Source: Chitinophaga barathri | Lineage (GTDB): Bacteria > Bacteroidota > Bacteroidia > Chitinophagales > Chitinophagaceae | Length of the DNA: 64,000 nucleotides | NCBI RefSeq assembly: GCF_003807585.1 | Contig: NZ_RMBX01000010.1 | Span: 265,235 to 329,234, forward strand | Direction: 5' to 3' | Shown here: in pieces, positions 62,701 through 64,000 of the stretch | Numbering within the stretch: position 1 is the first letter of the stretch | How the letters are laid out: each line of letters begins with the position of its first letter | Notes under the pieces: model-generated | Told to the model about the DNA's origin: nothing | The model's database searches: none | Seen by the model: only the letters and a program-made list of their open reading frames with translations | Program-made: the position numbers and the translations under genes

Positions 62701-64000
62701 ATCCGCACTACTGCTGCATGTTTGAATAACTACCAGCTCCGCAGGGTATGGATTGCTACGGATGTATGTGGTAACGAAGATTCGGTGATACAGATTATCA
62801 CTGTAAACGACGTTACGCCACCGGTATTCACGACCCCGGCTCCGGCTGCTATCACCGTAGAATGTGACGAGATCCCGGTTATGGATGTTCTGACTGCCAC
62901 CGATAACTGTAATGGGGCGGTGACCATCACTACCAGACAGGATACGGTTCGTGCTACTGGTGCATGTCTGAATAACTACCAGCTCCGCCGTGTGTGGATT
63001 GCTACCGATGTATGTGGTAACCGCGATTCGGTGATACAGATTATCACTGTAAACGACGTTACGCCGCCAGTATTCACCACCCCGGCTCCGGCTGCAATCA
63101 CGGTAGAATGTGATGAGATCCCGGTTATGGATGTTCTGACTGCTACCGACAACTGTAATGGAGCAGTGACGATCACGACCCGTCAGGATACCATTCGCGC
63201 TGCCGCTGCCTGCCTCAATAATTACCAACTCCGCAGAGTATGGATCGCCACCGATGTATGTGGCAACGAAGACTCGGTGATACAGATTATCACTGTAAAC
63301 GACGTTACACCACCAGTATTCACCACCCCGGTTCCTGCTACTATCACCGTAGAATGTGATGAGATCCCGGTTATGGATGTTCTGATTGCCACCGATAACT
63401 GTAATGGGGCGGTGACCATCACTACCAGACAGGATACGGTTCGTGCTACTGGTGCATGTCTGAATAACTACCAGCTCCGCCGTGTGTGGATTGCTACCGA
63501 TGTATGTGGTAACGAAGACTCGGTGATACAGATTATCACTGTAAACGACGTTACGCCGCCAGTATTCACCACCCCGGCTCCTGCTGCGATCACGGTAGAA
63601 TGTGACGAGATCCCGGTTATGGATGTTCTGACTGCTACCGATAACTGTAATGGGGCGGTGACCATCACGACCCGCCAGGACACCGTTCGTGCTACTGCTG
63701 CCTGCCTCAATAATTACCAGCTCCGCCGTGTATGGATTGCGACCGATGTATGTGGTAACGAAGACTCGGTGATACAGATTATTACCGTAAACGACGTTAC
63801 TCCGCCAGTATTCACGACTCCTGCTCCGGCTGCTATCACGGTAGAATGTGATGAGATCCCGGTTATGGATGTCCTGACTGCTACCGACAACTGTAATGGT
63901 GCTGTGACCATCACGACCCGCCAGGATACCATTCGTGCTGTAAATGCTTGCCTGAATAACTACCAACTCCGCCGTGTATGGATTGCGACCGATGTATGTG
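56737..64000 (+). CDS. Giant secreted repeat adhesin, 5' part (gene continues beyond the window)
   Basis: One open frame of at least 2421 codons. The signal peptide MRRILLLILLLFTGLTGFAQ is followed by an N-terminal region (to about residue 360) with a carbohydrate-binding-like sandwich (YAGVTFIVKNKANGDIIGQF, NNPGGCGNDIAVDDIEFVFC). Then come PKD/Ig-like modules with the SprB-type signature CVGSSATLTLQGGS and PAAANAGPDQEHCDNATFNM. From 60850 there are 82-residue HYR-like repeats with four cysteines each. This architecture matches Bacteroidota T9SS-exported gliding/adhesion proteins (SprB-like), whose C-terminal sorting signal would lie outside the window. There is no frame break. Surface adhesion or motility is inferred. 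Confidence 0.93.
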   Translation, partial: MRRILLLILLLFTGLTGFAQNGTRITSDRYTPFLTAPQRVCDEAYASMHAWIQDIDDDDHDKYAVDSVRWTVDMPVSPDFVYSRPRGASPLVRWIANNSESITFNVTEIGTYRVTARIYIRVRVSGNWENRWTEVTKTFVSEDCSMDACEGTFTPSTNFKETFGNFTNGGAARALPAPATIDYIFDGNGELTDNHYAIHYSARLGGKDEWGDIFDHTNDGFGGMLIANSSEQPRSFYKREVNNLCPGAKYNFSAWFINLNSLGVLNNVCENWNGQYQYAGVTFIVKNKANGDIIGQFNTNDVSMDLSINNGGNQRMTGWQKFGGTVTLGPGETNVIVEIRNNNPGGCGNDIAVDDIEFVFCAPKIYSYIDGLGVEEDQVCPGAELNLTSVIQPANYFTNPVYRWEYSKNGAPYVTITEPGYTGVNTPVLHIGPGVLQERDVIRYQLMVVESGNDATTCYTPSNRVIISVAELPNINATRDSLCRGESTILTATPLESPGVVGYETFTWTGPDIQPWPGPGLQPKNQILIRPSVTSQYNVTGSIQYGAYVNGQPRICTKKDSIVITVDQPPVVALGPDQLLCVNTPVTLDAGASNAAFAITWQPGNQHTQAINITAPSSATTHEYSVSVKNGQCTVRDTVRITGALVTPAGIDGNTNYCSDVVLTNITLKPTTAIDPSSVPAQIVTWSFVGPNHGATLVTTNPTGAPNNRSLRTMPFNIPVTVRLSIQVSGTSCISTAEKTFIVETSTNAAARDLAQCTNVFTLDADPVKDTSMTGTWTVISGDVTIAPADIHNPNAVATVNNGPQTAMLRWTVVKNRPGSTCPPSFAEISLDYAEPPTITVAPNIAECRDGSGQFDLPWTSTNDPEQYDLEAVGANPMPGFVDIIDEPLYATDGTLSIPYPAGVAPGVYTFRIRAEKMTVTGDICFTESLFTVTINTPSTAPTISLPTPNICVGSSATLTLQGGSLGSNSVWVWYRGNCTTGTEIARGVTSITVNPTTTTTYSVRAEGPMVCSNSTCVSATVTVYQMPAAANAGPDQEHCDNATFNMNADAPSIAGAQGTWTVVPAGIAISDIHNRNAVVTVPAGNSATLTWTITNGPCTSTPDVVVLTNRSNIGNNVIQRDQVICPNGQPNQLTGVGVPNGGSGTYTYEWEYSTTSATTGFAPVPSATGSIFQPPVLTQTTWYRRIVRSGTQCANTSNVIQITVSTAPPVVVTTPAPVSTACVSGADYTTQFGTPTFSHPLGLALSITHRDSTAAQTCGITITRIWTATDPCGRTATTQQTITVTDVTAPVFATAAPADVTVECSSIPSFDDIAVTDECSAVDYDKDEQISAPAPGACANDYTIVRTWTARDACGNETVLTQTITVRDTRPPVFTTPAPANITVECDEIPVMDVLTATDNCNGAVTITTRQDTVRAAGACLNNYQLRRVWIATDVCGNEDSVIQIITVNDVTPPVFTTPAPANITVECDEIPVMDVLTATDNCNGAVTITTRQDTIRATAACLNNYQLRRVWIATDVCGNEDSVIQIITVNDVTPPVFTTPAPAAITVECDEIPVMDVLTATDNCNGAVTITTRQDTIRAVNACLNNYQLRRVWIATDVCGNEDSVIQIITVNDVTPPVFTTPAPAAITVECDAIPTQDVLTATDNCNGAVTITTRQDTIRAVNACLNNYQLRRVWIATDVCGNEDSVIQIITVNDVTPPVFTTPAPANITVECDEIPVMDVLTATDNCNGAVTITTRQDTIRAVNACLNNYQLRRVWIATDVCGNEDSVIQIITVNDVTPPVFTTPAPADITVECDEIPVMDVLTATDNCNGAVTIMTRQDTIRATAACLNNYQLRRVWIATDVCGNEDSVIQIITVNDVTPPVFTTPAPAAITVECDAIPVMDVLTATDNCNGAVTITTRQDTIRAAGACLNNYQLRRVWIATDVCGNEDSVIQIITVNDVTPPVFTTPAPAAITVECDAIPTQDVLTATDNCNGAVTITTRQDTIRTTAACLNNYQLRRVWIATDVCGNEDSVIQIITVNDVTPPVFTTPAPAAITVECDEIPVMDVLTATDNCNGAVTITTRQDTVRATGACLNNYQLRRVWIATDVCGNRDSVIQIITVNDVTPPVFTTPAPAAITVECDEIPVMDVLTATDNCNGAVTITTRQDTIRAAAACLNNYQLRRVWIATDVCGNEDSVIQIITVNDVTPPVFTTPVPATITVECDEIPVMDVLIATDNCNGAVTITTRQDTVRATGACLNNYQLRRVWIATDVCGNEDSVIQIITVNDVTPPVFTTPAPAAITVECDEIPVMDVLTATDNCNGAVTITTRQDTVRATAACLNNYQLRRVWIATDVCGNEDSVIQIITVNDVTPPVFTTPAPAAITVECDEIPVMDVLTATDNCNGAVTITTRQDTIRAVNACLNNYQLRRVWIATDVC
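60850..64000 (+). repeat. 246-bp (82-aa) tandem repeats in the adhesin gene
   Basis: Twelve complete units start at 60850, 61096, 61342, 61588, 61834, 62080, 62326, 62572, 62818, 63064, 63310 and 63556; a thirteenth from 63802 is cut by the window end. Each encodes PPVFTTPAPAxITVECDEIP to DSVIQIITVNDVT. A more diverged unit (TAPVFATAAPADVTVECSSI) precedes at about 60604. Units are nearly identical in DNA, pointing to recent expansion or gene conversion. Confidence 0.97.

Noticed and set aside
60817..63966. 1049-codon open frame on the minus strand
   Set aside because: It is antisense to the 246-bp adhesin repeats. 246 is a multiple of 3, so one stop-free reverse frame repeats thirteen times. 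The plus-strand product has a signal peptide and recognisable HYR-like repeats; the reverse one is low-complexity.
60850..64000. CRISPR array
   Set aside because: The repeats are 246 bp, contiguous, in frame and coding, without spacers.
1..64000. Prophage, integrative element or insertion sequence
   Set aside because: I saw no transposase, integrase, phage structural gene or matching terminal repeats; only small REP-like palindromes and one AT-rich two-gene cassette suggest gain of DNA.

Overview
The window looks like a chromosomal segment of a Bacteroidota bacterium, most likely a Chitinophaga-like member of the Chitinophagaceae. The evidence is Bacteroidota -7 promoter boxes (TAnnTTTG) instead of strong Shine-Dalgarno/sigma70 signals, a SusC-type barrel with SusC-type plug sequence, a giant secreted repeat adhesin, and families common in this phylum (DUF1599, DUF502, DUF2490, DUF2141, DUF6580, DUF6496). 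Genus is an inference; no rRNA is present. No transposase, integrase, phage gene or CRISPR array was seen.

Layout. 1-9.8 kb is mostly housekeeping: DUF1599 (partial), folP, cdaA, yraN, manA, a DUF6580 membrane protein, a Dph6-like ATP pyrophosphatase, lepA, acyl-CoA-binding protein, ornithine aminotransferase and a VIT1/CCC1-like membrane protein. 9.9-10.8 kb is an AT-richer two-gene nucleotidyltransferase cassette that resembles a toxin-antitoxin pair. 11-36 kb is accessory and envelope-oriented: DPP4-type peptidase, DUF481 protein with no normal start codon, MscS channel, GH95-like glycosidase, a REP-like palindrome, an Ada-domain/2OG-oxygenase repair pair, a frameshifted acetyl-CoA hydrolase/transferase, tandem AraC regulators, a large secreted tyrosine/glycine-rich protein, two alcohol dehydrogenase-type enzymes, a formylglycine-generating-enzyme lipoprotein, a TonB-like protein, a histone-H1-like protein and a UbiA-family enzyme. 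36.9-46.3 kb holds a hybrid histidine kinase and the most unusual locus. 46.3-56.3 kb returns to housekeeping: Na+/H+ antiporter, two tRNA-Arg(ACG) genes, metallophosphoesterase, rlmH, rhomboid protease, tilS, TPR protein, etfBA, bifunctional nuclease, ispE, rpmI-rplT. From 56.7 kb to the window end runs one open giant adhesin gene with 246-bp repeats.

The most exciting candidate system is at 39185-46256. A SusC-like outer-membrane barrel gene (836 aa) lacks the N-terminal carboxypeptidase-like and plug domains. The next gene, 4 bp downstream, encodes an alpha-2-macroglobulin-like thioester protein (about 1518 aa) that carries just such a carboxypeptidase-like sandwich and a SusC-type plug, inserted before its A2M domain. 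The two products together contain the modules of one TonB-dependent transporter plus a protease trap.

A second cross-window pattern is a set of intergenic degenerate tandem arrays, each with a different unit but the same 11-bp period (10901-10986, 11489-11547, 38862-38912, 55412-55471, and weaker at 2558-2590).
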